Below are positions 9,362-19,719 of a DNA stretch of 64,000 nucleotides, piece after piece; position 1 is the stretch's first letter, and each line of letters opens with the position of its first letter. The DNA is from Saccharomycopsis fibuligera x Saccharomycopsis cf. fibuligera (Eukaryota; Ascomycota; Saccharomycetes; Ascoideales; Saccharomycopsidaceae): assembly GCA_001936135.1 (NCBI GenBank), contig CP012819.1:2265501-2329500 (forward strand), written 5' to 3'. The position numbers were made by a program, and so were the translations under genes. The notes beneath the pieces were generated by a model. It made no database searches and had not been told where the DNA came from. It saw only the letters and a program-made list of their open reading frames with translations.

Positions 9362-11429
9362 TTATCCCTCAACTTTGAGTCTCTTGGCACTACTAATATT
9401 ATTATTGCTACTACCGCTACTATTCGCACTACTGTGCTCTTCCGTAGCCTCAAATGGTCGTATTTTGCTGCTGCTGTTCCCTCTTTCTTCATTTGTATCT
9501 TTCTTTTCAGTTTTGATGACATTTTCATTTTTATGTATGTCTTTAGTGTTTATTTGGACTTGGCTTTGAGCTGTCGAAGTTGGAGTTGAAGACCCACTTT
9601 TAGCTGAAGAATCAGAACCAACATAAGAGCCTAATGCATTTACTTCCTCTTTGGAACTTGAGCTCACACTGTTATTACTACTTTTGTTATTATTATTATT
9701 ATTATTATCATTGTTATTATTATTATTACTATTATCACTCATACCAGCAGCATTGTTTGCCTCGGTAATTGTAGTCCCAGTAGTACCGGTATTAGAAGCA
9801 GTTGAAACATTGTTAACAACAGCCTTGGAACTTTGTGATTTTTGGATATCTTCCTGACGCACCTTCTCGTCATCTTGGTCTTGTTTTTGACTTAAACTTT
9901 TCACGTAAGCTTCAACTTCAGCTCCAACATTTCCAGCATTACCAGATTTTCCATCTTCATCTTTTCTGATGTCTGGCTGTTTGTTATGATGGCTATTTCC
10001 AGTAAAGATATTTTCCAGTTTTCCAATCCGCTCTTGGAACGGCTGAGAAAAAATCTCAACTTTTTGTCCATTTGCTGGCACATTTGCACCTACATGAGCA
10101 TGAGTATCCTGAATCTTCACGTTCGGATTGATGATCTCCTCATTAATCTCCTTGATGATTTCTTCCCTTTCCTTATTTAATGTTTCTAACTCCTCGTTGC
10201 TAACACTACCAGCGCTGCAATTTTTCTCAGTAATCAAAAATTTCAATACACGATTCAACGTCAATTTCAAAGTGTGAGTCTCGGTCTCAAAATCGTGAGT
10301 CTTTTGGTGTATGGAACCCGCAACTGATTCCAACTTATGTTTAGACACATTTTCGCTAGTTTCTAGCTCGTTAATGCGTTTCTTGTATAGTTCATTAACA
10401 ACTTCAAGCTCAGAATTCCTCGTTTTTAGTAATGCGTAGTCTTCATTGTCTCTTTCTCTTTCTCTTTCTCTTTCTCTTTCTCTTTCTCTTTCTCTTTCCA
10501 AGGCAGATACCTGAGGTAAGGCTGCTGGTAGTAAGTGGAGCGTTTGTGGATGTGCATGTGCATGTGCATGTGCATGTGGGCCAGCAACACCCAGTGACGG
10601 TGGTGGTGGTGGTGGTGGCTGCAATGGTTGAGATTGCTGTTGAGGTTGTATGTGAGATTGTTGTTGTGACAATGGAGGTAGAACAGGAGACGCAAATGGT
10701 TGAGGTTGAGGTCTAGTTAATGACAATTGAGAAATTGGAGCATTGTTTGATTCGGTGACTAAAATACTTGGAGATTCAAATTTTCCCGATAATGCATTTG
10801 AAAGTGGGGGTAGTATAGGCCCATGAGGTGGTGGGTGTGGTATCGGTTGCTGCAGCTGGCTAGAAGGTTGATTAAGTTCACTCAAGATTGGACCGGATGC
10901 CATAAAGCTTCTATTTTTGTCTTCTGCGGAATTCAAAATAGATGATGGATTTTGAATAGAGTATCCATTTTGAGTATTATGGTGTTGCGAACGTTGATGA
11001 CCATGATGGCTGTGGCTGTGGCTGTGGCTATCTAGCAACAGAGACGATATTGGCGGTACTTCGTGACTCTCCAACTTAGCACTTAGCGCTGGAGAATCGA
11101 GTGAAAATTTTGCAATGCTACTGTTACGCGGCTTTGGGAACGGGTGGCTATGGTGCTGATGGTGAACGTTTGAGCCAGCAGAAGAAGACCTATTTGCCAT
11201 ACTTTCCAACACTCCGGCAATATTATGCTCAACACTAGTGGCGCTTAATAGAGACTGCGGAGCACGTCTGCTGCTGTTGTAATTATTACTAGCTTGAACG
11301 GGGTTGTTTGGATTACTACTAGACGGGGTTGTAGCTAGCAATAGTGGCGAAGTTATTGTATTGAGGTTTGTTTGGTACTTCATTGGTGCAGTGGTCGGAT
11401 AGTTCAACGGATGAGTGATTTGATTCCAA

Positions 11430-11465
<36 letters not shown>

Positions 11466-12457
11466 AGGTCCTGATGTTGCAGTTGGCCAAAATTGGAGCC
11501 TGATGGCGGGTTCACGGTGAAGGCGTGATGGGGCGAGTAGGTGGGAGCAAGATGAGGCGATCTTCCGTTTGATCTGGGTAGCAAGGGGATCAAGTTTTCG
11601 TTGACTTTGCTGCCGCCGCTTCCACCGCCAGTGCTGCTGTCGTTGGTCAAGCCGTCGTGATCCTGATTTTTCTTGTCGAGTTTCGCTTTCCGGTTCTTTG
11701 GGGATATCTTTTTGCTCTTTGAATCCTTTGAGTGTGTGTGGCCGTTGTTCGGGTGGCCGTTGTTCGGGTTTCCGTTAGCGCCGCTACCGTTATTGCTGCT
11801 GGTGCTGCTGTTGCTGCTGTTGAAGTGCTTTATTCTGTTTCTCGACTTGATGACATCTGTCTTGAGCGAAATTGGTCTTGGTTTACCGTGGAGCTTTAGG
11901 AAAAGTCCACAGGCGTTGCACAAGACATGGCCAGCGTCGTCTCTTCTCCATAGGGGAGTGGTTGAAGTTTTGCAGTTATTGCATGTTGGGGACGAGGCGC
12001 TGTTATTGGTGTTGCTGTTTGTGTTGGCGCTGGCGTTGCTGTTGATATTACTGTTACCGTTACTGTTACTATCGCTATCGCTATTTTTGGAGTTGTTATT
12101 GGTGTTTGCAAGACGAGACTTTTGGGAGAACGACGAGCCAGACGGCGTTGCCGACGGGATTTGGAGAGCGCCCTGGGCAATGGAGGCAGTATTTGAGGCG
12201 CTAGTGCCGGCCACCGGTGATATTATGTGGTTGTGTTTGTGGTTGTGTTTGTGGTTCTGAAGCAGCGGGTTTGCAGCGGCCGCGATAGCGCTAGATGGCG
12301 GCTGCACTGGAGCACGCGGATTGATAGCTACAGCAGGCAGCCCGAAAGACGAGCCTGGTGGTGGGGGAGTGGTGGTCTGCGCCGGGCCCAGAGCGGTGGT
12401 CTGCGCTGGAGTCGCGGCCAGTGGTGCCATAGAGGACGACAGGCCAGAGTTTGTCAT
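9362..12457 (-). CDS. GZF3: GATA zinc-finger transcription factor, Gzf3/Dal80 type
   Basis: The 1031-residue protein has one GATA-type zinc finger at about residues 159-183, with cysteines C159-x2-C162-x17-C180-x2-C183, the TTPLWRRD core and [15 protein letters not shown]. The basic tail after it ([15 protein letters not shown]) is typical of the yeast nitrogen-repression GATA factors. A heptad-like segment follows a run of Arg-Glu dipeptides at about residues 605-700, which suggests the dimerising coiled coil of Dal80/Gzf3 repressors. The remainder is Gln-, His-, Pro-, Ser- and Asn-rich. In S. cerevisiae, Gzf3 and Dal80 repress nitrogen catabolite genes at GATAA sites. The coding sequence is full of microsatellites, so its length probably varies between strains. 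The finger and zipper pairing favour Gzf3/Dal80 over activators such as Gln3, but paralogue assignment is inference. Confidence 0.72.
9690..9740 (+). repeat. TTA/TTG trinucleotide repeat coding for poly-Asn in the GATA-factor gene
   Basis: TTATTATTATTATTA-type arrays on the plus strand read as AAT/AAC codons on the coding strand. They give a poly-Asn stretch in the C-terminal part of the GATA factor. Confidence 0.75.
10451..10498 (+). repeat. (CTTTCT)n hexanucleotide repeat coding for Arg-Glu dipeptides
   Basis: About eight tandem copies of the hexamer TCTTTC lie here. On the coding strand they are read as alternating GAA/GAG and AGA codons, giving an (Arg-Glu)n run just before the predicted coiled coil of the GATA factor. 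A perfect array of this length is likely to vary in copy number. Confidence 0.85.
11434..11466 (+). repeat. CTG/CAG trinucleotide repeat coding for poly-Gln
   Basis: About ten tandem CTG units on the plus strand are CAG codons on the coding strand and encode a poly-Gln stretch in the GATA factor. Confidence 0.85.
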
Positions 12458-12561
12458 GGTGGTGGTGTTGCTTGTCGGGGACGATGACTGGAGAAGAAGT
12501 GGTTATAGCATGGAAGTAGCCACAGTTTGAAGAGTTGTATTGTTACTCGGGGCCTGAAATC

Positions 12562-12598
12562 TTTTTTTTTTTTTTTTTTTTTTTTTATTTTTTTTTTT
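12562..12598 (+). repeat. Poly(dA:dT) tract in the GATA-factor promoter
   Basis: There is a run of 25 T, one A, then about 11 more T. It lies about 105-140 bp upstream of the GATA-factor ATG on the template side and could act as a nucleosome-depleting promoter element. Confidence 0.85.
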
Positions 12599-12729
12599 AT
12601 CTGTATTTTTTTCTCTTCGATAAGATATCAGCAGAAGCTTTCTTTCACTGCGTCGACTACAGAGCTGCCAGTCCGCTCGCTCGCTCACTGTGCGACTATC
12701 GTGAGCAGTGCGTGTACACACAGAGAGAT

Positions 12730-12749
12730 AAAAAAAAAAAAAAAAAAAA
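12730..12749 (+). repeat. Poly(A) tract, 20 nt
   Basis: An uninterrupted run of 20 A lies in the divergent promoter region between the GATA-factor and PWWP genes. Confidence 0.85.
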
Positions 12750-12801
12750 GAGAGAAAAATGATCAAAACGATAATTGCAGGGACACGGCAGGGTAAGCAA
12801 C

Positions 12802-12843
12802 GCGGTCTGCGGTCTGCGGTATGCGGTATGCAGTACGCGGTGT
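12802..12843 (+). repeat. Six tandem copies of a GCGGTNT heptamer
   Basis: Read in order the units are GCGGTCT, GCGGTCT, GCGGTAT, GCGGTAT, GCAGTAC and GCGGTGT. They are contiguous, in one direction, and GC-rich against an AT-rich background. They lie between the two divergent genes and are not coding. Confidence 0.85.
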
Positions 12844-13127
12844 GAGGTTACCCGGACCCTTATGTGTCAACACTTCGGGCTCGAAACCGCTGCCAAAATA
12901 GGTGTGCTGAGGTGTGTGGAGGCACATGAAGGTGGCTAGAAGCGCGGTTACGTGTGTGTCACAGCGCATTTGATACTCACCTCAGCACACTGTAACGTAC
13001 GACATGGCACGTTTGTCTACATGGGTGGCTGGTGACTACCTTGCCTACGCCACATGCGGCTAATGCACTAAGTTTGGCGCTTTTTTCTCTTTTTTTTTAT
13101 TTTTTGTGCACCGCTCACAGCGATAAT

Positions 13128-13201
13128 GATGATAATAAAAATAAAAACAAAAATAAAAATACAAATAAAAAAAAAAAAATAATAATAATAACAAAAACAA
13201 A

Positions 13202-13236
<35 letters not shown>

Positions 13237-13310
13237 CAATAATAATAATAGCAATAATAATAGCAATAATAATAATAGTAGTAATAACAACAAAAGCAAT
13301 AACAAAAATA
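13128..13310 (+). repeat. A/T-rich microsatellite (AAT, AAAAAT and CAATAA units)
   Basis: About 180 bp consist almost entirely of AAT, AAC and AAAAAT-type units on the plus strand, with AAT repeated more than ten times in the centre. It lies about 230 bp upstream of the PWWP gene. Reading frames of 80-200 codons through it are artefacts of the repeat. Confidence 0.85.
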
Positions 13311-13535
13311 ATCAGGAAAAGGCCCCGCGCCTCGCGCTACTCGAACGCTTATCCACACAGACCTACTACAGATGGATGGCCACTTACCGCCACTCACCAA
13401 TATCGACTTTCTCAAACTATTTTCCTGAAGACATAAACAGAGCAGCATCTCAAAACAAGCGTCGCAACTGTCCCCAAAAATAGAAAAGCGCAAAGCACAA
13501 CTGCCACAGTGCCGTCTAACAGTGTATAAAAGCCG

Positions 13536-13765
13536 ATGGTCAAGTACTCTGAGATCACCGTTGGCGACTTGGTTCTTGTGTCCTGTCCCGGCTACCCACT
13601 CTGGCCTGCCTTGGTAACAAACCCTGATCTCATTCGCAATGATGTAGAAGAACAAGAAAAGCCGCGTCCCACTAAAGATTGGTGGTCTCAATTTGCCAGC
13701 GGTCTCGACAGCATCTCAAGATCAAGTACGCCGTCTAGTCGGGCAAGTAGCATCAGTAACAAGAA

Positions 13766-13796
<31 letters not shown>

Positions 13797-16766
13797 GGTG
13801 AGAATAATAGCAGCCACAGTACGAGTTCCAGCCGGGGCGCCAAATTGGTGCCGGTGTTATTCATCAATGACTCTTCTTACTTGTACGTCAAGCCAGCGCA
13901 ACTCAAGATCCTCACCCAGGAAACGTGCCGTGAATTCATCAACAAGTACAAAAACATAGATCCGGCGTCATTGCATCAGATGAGAGCAAAGTTAACCTTC
14001 AAAGAGAACCTCCCAGCGTTGTTGCATGCCTATGAAATTGCTTTGGAATATTCGATCCACGGAAACGGTTTGCCTCACAGTTCGCTTCTGAATCAGCAGC
14101 ACCTGCCGACTGCAATGGGTTCAATAAACAGCGCTGGCGTATCTTCTCCGGTAAGCAGTGAGGAACAGCCGGCAGGAGGTCGCCAGGACACTGGTGTTTT
14201 GCAAGTACAGCATAGTCCCGGTGTGCTGTCGTCTACTGCAACAAACAAAATCAACCCAGACAGTCGTGCCTCTTCATTGCAAATCAAGGACGCCGATAGT
14301 TATTTTGTGAAGCTCCAATTGAAACAAGCAGGTCTGCACACTTCTGATGCTCCACCATCATCATCTACCGCTTCTTTTGAACCAGCAGATGGAAAAACTA
14401 CAGCAAGAGGTTTGTCTTTATCGCAAGACGATGAAGTGGCCGTGAACCAGGACAGTTTTACAACCTCTTTTGTTCCGCCAGGCGTGAAAGAAAATGACAA
14501 GCTTGCAAGTAGAGCGGTGAGGCCCGAGATGAAATCCACTGAACAGTGCATTTATGATGCCCAGCCACCTGCTTTTATCGATGAAACAGATAAGGAAAAT
14601 TCTTCAAAAACTAGCATCACGGAAAAATCTTCAAATCGTCCTTTTGCTGATATGCCGAAACTCAAGGAAGCTCAAGGGCGTACCCCAAGTGAGGCTCCCT
14701 TTAATTCAACAATATTAGCCAAATCAGCAACGGAAAATTCACACAATGATGGTACCGTTATTACCCCAGTTGATGATGATGAACCATCCTGGCTGAAAGT
14801 GACCCGCAAAGCTATCAAAATTCAAGAATTGATAAACAAAGGAGAAAACACTCCCACTCCCACTCCCACTCCCAGTAGCGCACTATCTTCTTCTTTTACT
14901 TCTTCTTGTTCTTCTTCTTTTTCTTCTTCTTTCTCTTCTTCTTTTCTGAGCAACAACCCAAATGGCACTGCTATAAAAGTGAAGCCGGAGCCCCGTGAAC
15001 AAATTTGTTTCAAGATCATTCGTCGCAGCAGGAGTGACAGATTAGGAGAAATACGAAAACTTAACTCGTTGCAGCGCAGACAGGTGCAAACAATTAAAAA
15101 AGACAGGCATGCGAGGGGAAAGCCAAAGATAAAAAAAGAAGACACGGGGAGATGGATTTTCAACTTGATAGTGCCCAAGGGTCGACCAGAGCCCGAAATT
15201 TTGAAATCTACCACTTGGCCGAATTCAGTTGATTTGACTGTAGAAGAGGAGGTCCCTAAGAGGGGCCGCGGAAGACCAAGAGGGTCCATAAAACTGAAAC
15301 CGGAAATCACCGCTACTGCCAACACTATTGCTCAAACTGCGCTGCTTTCGTCAAATATAGAATCACAAAAACGACCAAGAGGAAGGCCGCCAAAGAATAA
15401 AGAGAAAGTACTGCAGAAACAACAATCTCTGCAACGGAAGCAACAACTTGACGAAGATTTCTATTTTTATTATGACAAAAACCCACAAGAAGCCGTTTAT
15501 ATGCTTGGTCCAATTGATGATAATGTATTCATGAGCCTAGTACCGTACACTACGGAAAACGAATACATAATCAAAGAAATGGAAAATTTAACCACTAGCA
15601 AACTTATTCCAGTGATTGATAAATTCAAGGATTACTTTGTGGGGCCACAGTGCCCCTTTTTGCAAAAAATCAAAACTGAAAACAAAATAATTATCAAGAA
15701 TCCTTCAAAGCTTCAGAAAATTCTTACACAATTGAAAAATTACAAGCACACAAAGAAGCATAACAAAAATTTATCCTCTACCACTAAAGAATCGTATCGT
15801 TATAAAAGTCACCGTGCATTGACTTCAAAATCAACATTACAAAACATGTCTGACTATTTGGCTCTCGATGTCATTATTGTCGAAGAAATAGAAAATGTTA
15901 TTAAGCAAGTTGCTGCATTACTCAATATTACCCTTTATGGTCGAGTCTCTGACAAAACCAACGAATTCAAAACCAGCACCTGGATGCGCAAAAATCCAAT
16001 AATAAAAAACCGAATAATTGGCTGCGTCAAACGGATCCTATGGGATACGTTTGAATTTAGTGGAGAAATCGTTGATGTTATAGTGAAACGAGTAGCGAGA
16101 ATAACGGGCCATTATTACAACTATTATTATTGTAAACATTACGATACTACAAATATGAGTGCTGGAAAAGAAGAAGTTGATGCAAAACACTTTTGGGACG
16201 CCATCAACAATGGCAGTGGCAATGGAAAGTATGGAGTTTTGGGTAATGGCGATGGGAATGTGGAGGAGAATGAAGATGACGTTGATGAGAGTGAAAATGA
16301 GGATGGCGATATTACGGCACAAGCTAGGAATGATTCTGACGCAAAAAGGATTAAAGCTAAGGCAAAGACAAACAATGGTTTTCAAAGAAAAAAAATCAAG
16401 TCGGAAAGCTATACGGATAATGGTAACGTAGCGTTTTCCAGTATGGCCAACAGTGGTGCTAAAAATACAAAATCAGCTAACTCCAAAAATAAAAAAAACC
16501 TTAATGTCACCAGCGATGGCCACGCTGCTCCTAACAGCTTTGCTTCTACTATTGATGGTAGATCCTATTTGGGCAGAAAATGTCATCGTGGCATTATCGT
16601 CAGTTATACCGATACATTACGTTTTAAAAGTCACATCGTAAAACAAAGAAATGGTACAGGAAGACATCTTTCTGGTTATCGAAAAAGTTTAGGGAAAGGT
16701 AGTGGTGGTAGATTGCTATACAAAGATTTTGTGGAGACAGTTAGTGTCGAAGAGGACCATTTTTGA
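13536..16766 (+). CDS. PWWP-domain protein with AT-hooks, Ioc4-like
   Basis: The 1076-residue protein begins with a PWWP module, a reader of methylated histone tails and DNA. VGDLVLVSCPGYPLWPALV (residues 9-28) supplies the first strands and the PWWP-position motif. A Ser/Asn-rich insertion (about 50-105) follows. Then VPVLFINDSSYLYVKP and LKILTQETCREF resemble the second half of the S. cerevisiae Ioc4 PWWP domain, a subunit of the ISW1b remodeller. Two AT-hook cores, RGRGRPRG (about 574-581) and RPRGRPPK (about 613-620), suggest minor-groove DNA binding. The protein is roughly twice the length of Ioc4 and has no AT-hook counterpart there that I recall, so it may be a lineage-specific expansion or a different PWWP protein. 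The start is fixed by the PWWP domain, which begins within ten residues of the first ATG. Confidence 0.65.
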
Positions 16767-17743
16767 ATATTTTCAAGTTTTTTTGTTTGTTTTATTTGTT
16801 TATTTGTTTATTTTTTTTCCTGGGTAATTTCTCCTTGTGTTGTCAATTTCTTGGCGAGGGATGGAGTATGTCACTAGGTAATTGTGTTACTGGATAGTGT
16901 GAGTAGATCAGTGGAAAGCGATGCTATCATGAATTCACACATACAATAATTAGATAGTATGATTTAGAGGGAAAAGATATGACAAAAACTCTCTGATCTG
17001 GAGTTTTTAATTTATGGCCCTTTTTTTCTATTTTTTGCCTAAAGCTATTTTTTTTGTTCTTTTTGTTCTTTTCTTTTGGATGGAAAATAATTCATCATTT
17101 TATTCTGTTATCTTTTTCATTCCTGTAAATTCTATTTAATTTTTACTGTTAATTTCTTGCTTGTCTTGTTTAGATTTCATTGTTTCTATCACAAATTTTT
17201 ATTTTGTTATTTTATGTGTGTGTTTTCGTCTGCTCAATTAGTAAAAGTTATTATTTCCAGTTTTCCTCTAAAGGATTGGCTTGTTTTAGCTTTTTATAAT
17301 TTCAATATATTGATATTGTTTCAGTTTTTTCACTTTTTTCGATTCTAACAGTTGTGTGTCTAATATATATGTATCCTATTGACTAATTTTCGTATCACTT
17401 TATCAATAATTATACTTCTTTTTTTTTAGCGAGTGCAGTCAGTTTACGATTATTCATTTGCGTTTATATACATTTACTTTATTATCTGCAATACAAAAAA
17501 AGTATCAGAAAAGTGTAATGTTTCCAAGCTTTGTTCTTCAGCAATAGATGGACTTACTACCTAAATGATGGAGAATTGGAGCTCTCATTACAATTCTAAT
17601 TTATTATCACAACTAACAGTTGTCCCATTTTTCAATCCCCGCCCATTTATTTATCTTCTGTTATTACCAAATAGGGTTTTGGTGAGTGAGAAACTTACGC
17701 GACTACTGGTCGTATGATCAGTTTATTTTTTTCACACAAAACA
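16767..17743. other. AT-rich 3' flank of the PWWP gene
   Basis: About 1 kb of T-rich sequence follows the PWWP gene. I see no gene, tRNA or copy of the LTR-like repeat before 17744. Confidence 0.5.
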
Positions 17744-18286
17744 TGACGAACATTGAGTTCTAGACCAACAGATTGAGATACAGTCACGTAGCAATTTTTA
17801 CCTAACACTTTCTGTCATCTTCTATTTGGTTCCACAACATATATATTTTTACGGAATACTGACATCTCAGGGTTCATGTTTTAGAGGTAAAAGCCTTGTA
17901 TTTCCAAATATAACTAATTAATAATAAATATATAAAAATATTGGGTTAGACCTTCTTCAAATAATAATCAGACTGAATACACAACTTGTTATTAATTCGG
18001 GGGGATTAATAGTAGTAAATACGTGTATCTTGTACCAAGATAAAAGATCCGCGAAGTTATTCAGAAATAAATGTTGGTTAACTGTATTCAGGTTTGTTGG
18101 TCTAGAACTCAATGTTCGTCATATTTACTACTATTAATATCTCAACGTTAATATGTGTTGTATTCAGTCTGTTTACTATTCATATACGGTTTAACTCTAT
18201 ATTATTATATATTTATCACTATTTAGTTATATTAGAAGGCTTTTAAATCCTAGAACTATGAACCCTGAGATATCAGTATGCAGAAA
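17744..18286 (-). mobile_element. Older LTR-like repeat, split by a younger copy
   Basis: The two outer parts (17744-17848 and 18122-18286) together match, in order and orientation, the two halves of the related copy at 29038-29344. They are therefore one solo LTR-like fossil interrupted by the insertion at 17849-18121. It begins TGACGAACATTGAG and ends near a CCTGAGATATCAGTA motif. No matching flanking duplication remains at its outer ends, which fits greater age. It carries no coding part. It lies about 250 bp upstream of the initiator tRNA-Met gene, a usual place for yeast Ty-type insertions. Confidence 0.7.
17849..18121 (+). mobile_element. Younger solo LTR-like repeat inserted in the older copy
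   Basis: This copy of 273 bp runs from TTACGGAATACTGACATC to TCTAGAACTCAATGTTCGTCA. The five bases TATTT lie directly on both sides (17844-17848 and 18122-18126), as expected for a retrotransposon target-site duplication. It is nearly identical, in opposite orientation, to the copy at 28150-28420, so both are recent. It looks like a whole solo LTR without internal coding sequence. One terminus is CA/TG-like; the other reads TTACGG, which is not the canonical TG, so the family assignment as LTR is likely but not proven. Confidence 0.75.
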
Positions 18287-18534
18287 ATTTCTAATGGAAG
18301 TTTTCATCGTGCCGTAGGCGAGAGCACCTCTTCCGGAATATAAGATAGCTGTCGATCTGTATTAATTCGCTTGTCACACTAGATGGAAGTATGAGTCCGT
18401 CTCAGCTCAATTCTTTATTCATAAGTGGTTTTTTACATATGGGTTGTGCTGTATGGCATTTGCCGTTTATCTTAACACAGACTGATTAACAATGCCAACA
18501 GCTTATTAGACATGTTCCTCACAACATCACATTC
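18287..18534. other. Upstream flank of initiator tRNA-Met
   Basis: About 250 bp separate the LTR-like repeats from the tRNA gene. I see no gene or further repeat copy. Confidence 0.4.
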
Positions 18535-18606
18535 AGCGCCATGGCGCAGTGGAAGCGCGCAGGGCTCATAACCCTGATGTCCTAGGATCGAAACCTAGTG
18601 GCGCTA
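18535..18606 (+). tRNA. Initiator tRNA-Met(CAT)
   Basis: The 72-nt gene begins AGCGCC and ends GGCGCTA. The anticodon arm is CAGGG, loop CTCATAA, CCCTG, giving anticodon CAT. Three features mark it as the initiator rather than the elongator: an A1:T72-type terminal pair, a GC-rich anticodon stem of three G:C pairs next to the loop, and an A at the position of T54 in the T-loop (GGATCGAAACC). It matches the S. cerevisiae initiator closely along its length. A T-run follows at 18608-18613 and again at 18620-18627, suitable for RNA polymerase III termination. Confidence 0.96.
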
Positions 18607-19719
18607 ATTTTTTTATTAGTTTTTTTTGCAAATGTATATATGAAAGTAATCTAGCAAGATCCCTCTAAAGACACTATGTAGGGATTTATTATTTTTGTTA
18701 ATGTAAGAATACTATTCTTTTGTTTTGAGTAATAGACACGAATTCTAGAAAAATGGAAGTAAAAGATGAAACTTATAATCATATAATCATATAGTTTAGT
18801 GATAATGTATTGCCCAAGCAAGATATGTTCATTTAGTATTTAGGTTAAAAAACACACCTGCGTTTGCACTTAATGATGACAAACTATTCGCAGTACAAAA
18901 ACTTTTTTCTAAAAATTGAAGATTCTGGTGTAGTTGTCACACTTTATGCAGTTATTTTCTTCTAGCTGATGAAAGTTTAGTTATGAACACCACGAACTGT
19001 AACTTTGGTAACTTGCAGCAGGAACCGTGCAACATATTACCTACTAGATTGTTACTATTAGTAAGTATATTGTTCCTCTCAGTATAGGTAGATTTTAATA
19101 ATTATTGCAAAACAAGAAAATGGATATTTCCATTTGCTTTGAGTGTTATAGGTAAAGTTTGGCGTCAAGATGAACAACAGCAGCAGTTTCTGGAGGCTTA
19201 TTACGGTGTTGCAGTTATGTAGGAAAAATACAGGTTAATTAAAAAAGTAGCTGTAAAAAAATTAGCTGAAAAATTGGAGTAACTATAATTGCGTAATAAG
19301 CATTATAAAGGCGTTTGGAAGTTCACTACCTCTATGCTGAAAAATAAGAGCAATAAACTGCACAATGTGGATTATAAAAAGGCAAAAGTTAGCATCTATG
19401 CCAGGACCAAACCAGTCAGGCTTAATCAAAATACATAAGCTTAGGCATGCATTCAATATTTGGGTGTACTAATAACGCTGCCTATATATTCAAAGCAATG
19501 GCCAGCGCTGTAGCATTATTCTACTTTTTTAGCCTTGTAGCTTGGGAAACACGCCTCTCCTCACTGGAAAACGAACCGTTATATTGGCAATTGTGTCTGT
19601 TTTCCTTTTGTTTCGTTCGCACAGTAGTCGCAGTTTATGCTTGTCCACAATAGGTAACGATGTCTGAGGATTTAGAAACAAAATAACTTGAAACTGTTCT
19701 GAAACGAAAGCTGGAAAAA
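18607..19719. other. Gene-poor AT-rich stretch after tRNA-Met
   Basis: I see no convincing gene. A frame of 68 codons with an ATG at 19447 encodes a hydrophobic peptide, but it has no recognisable motif and lies among degenerate sequence. The stretch borders the ILV3 pseudogene and may hold further decayed sequence that I cannot identify. Confidence 0.4.

Larger units (their letters stand above)
12458..13535. other. Divergent promoter region between the GATA-factor and PWWP genes
   Basis: This 1.1-kb region separates two divergent genes and holds several simple repeats listed separately: a 25-nt T run with a further T run beside it (12562-12598), a 20-nt A run (12730-12749), six tandem heptamers (12802-12843) and a long A/T microsatellite (13128-13310). 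Long dA:dT tracts in yeast promoters are known to exclude nucleosomes. Frames running through the microsatellites on both strands are composition artefacts. Confidence 0.6.

Noticed and set aside
11673-12260. 195-codon frame antisense to the GATA-factor gene
   Set aside because: It is Leu-rich low complexity mirrored from Ser/Asn/Gly repeats of the real gene, whose zinc finger fixes the true frame.
13032-13691. Reading frames of 80-207 codons on both strands across 13.0-13.7 kb
   Set aside because: They run through the AAT/ATT microsatellite and code only for Asn/Lys/Ile or Tyr/Leu/Phe runs, so they are composition artefacts. One also overlaps the PWWP gene antisense.
19447-19653. 68-codon hydrophobic frame near the ILV3 pseudogene
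   Set aside because: No motif or family was recognised and the surrounding DNA is degenerate. It is not separable from chance.
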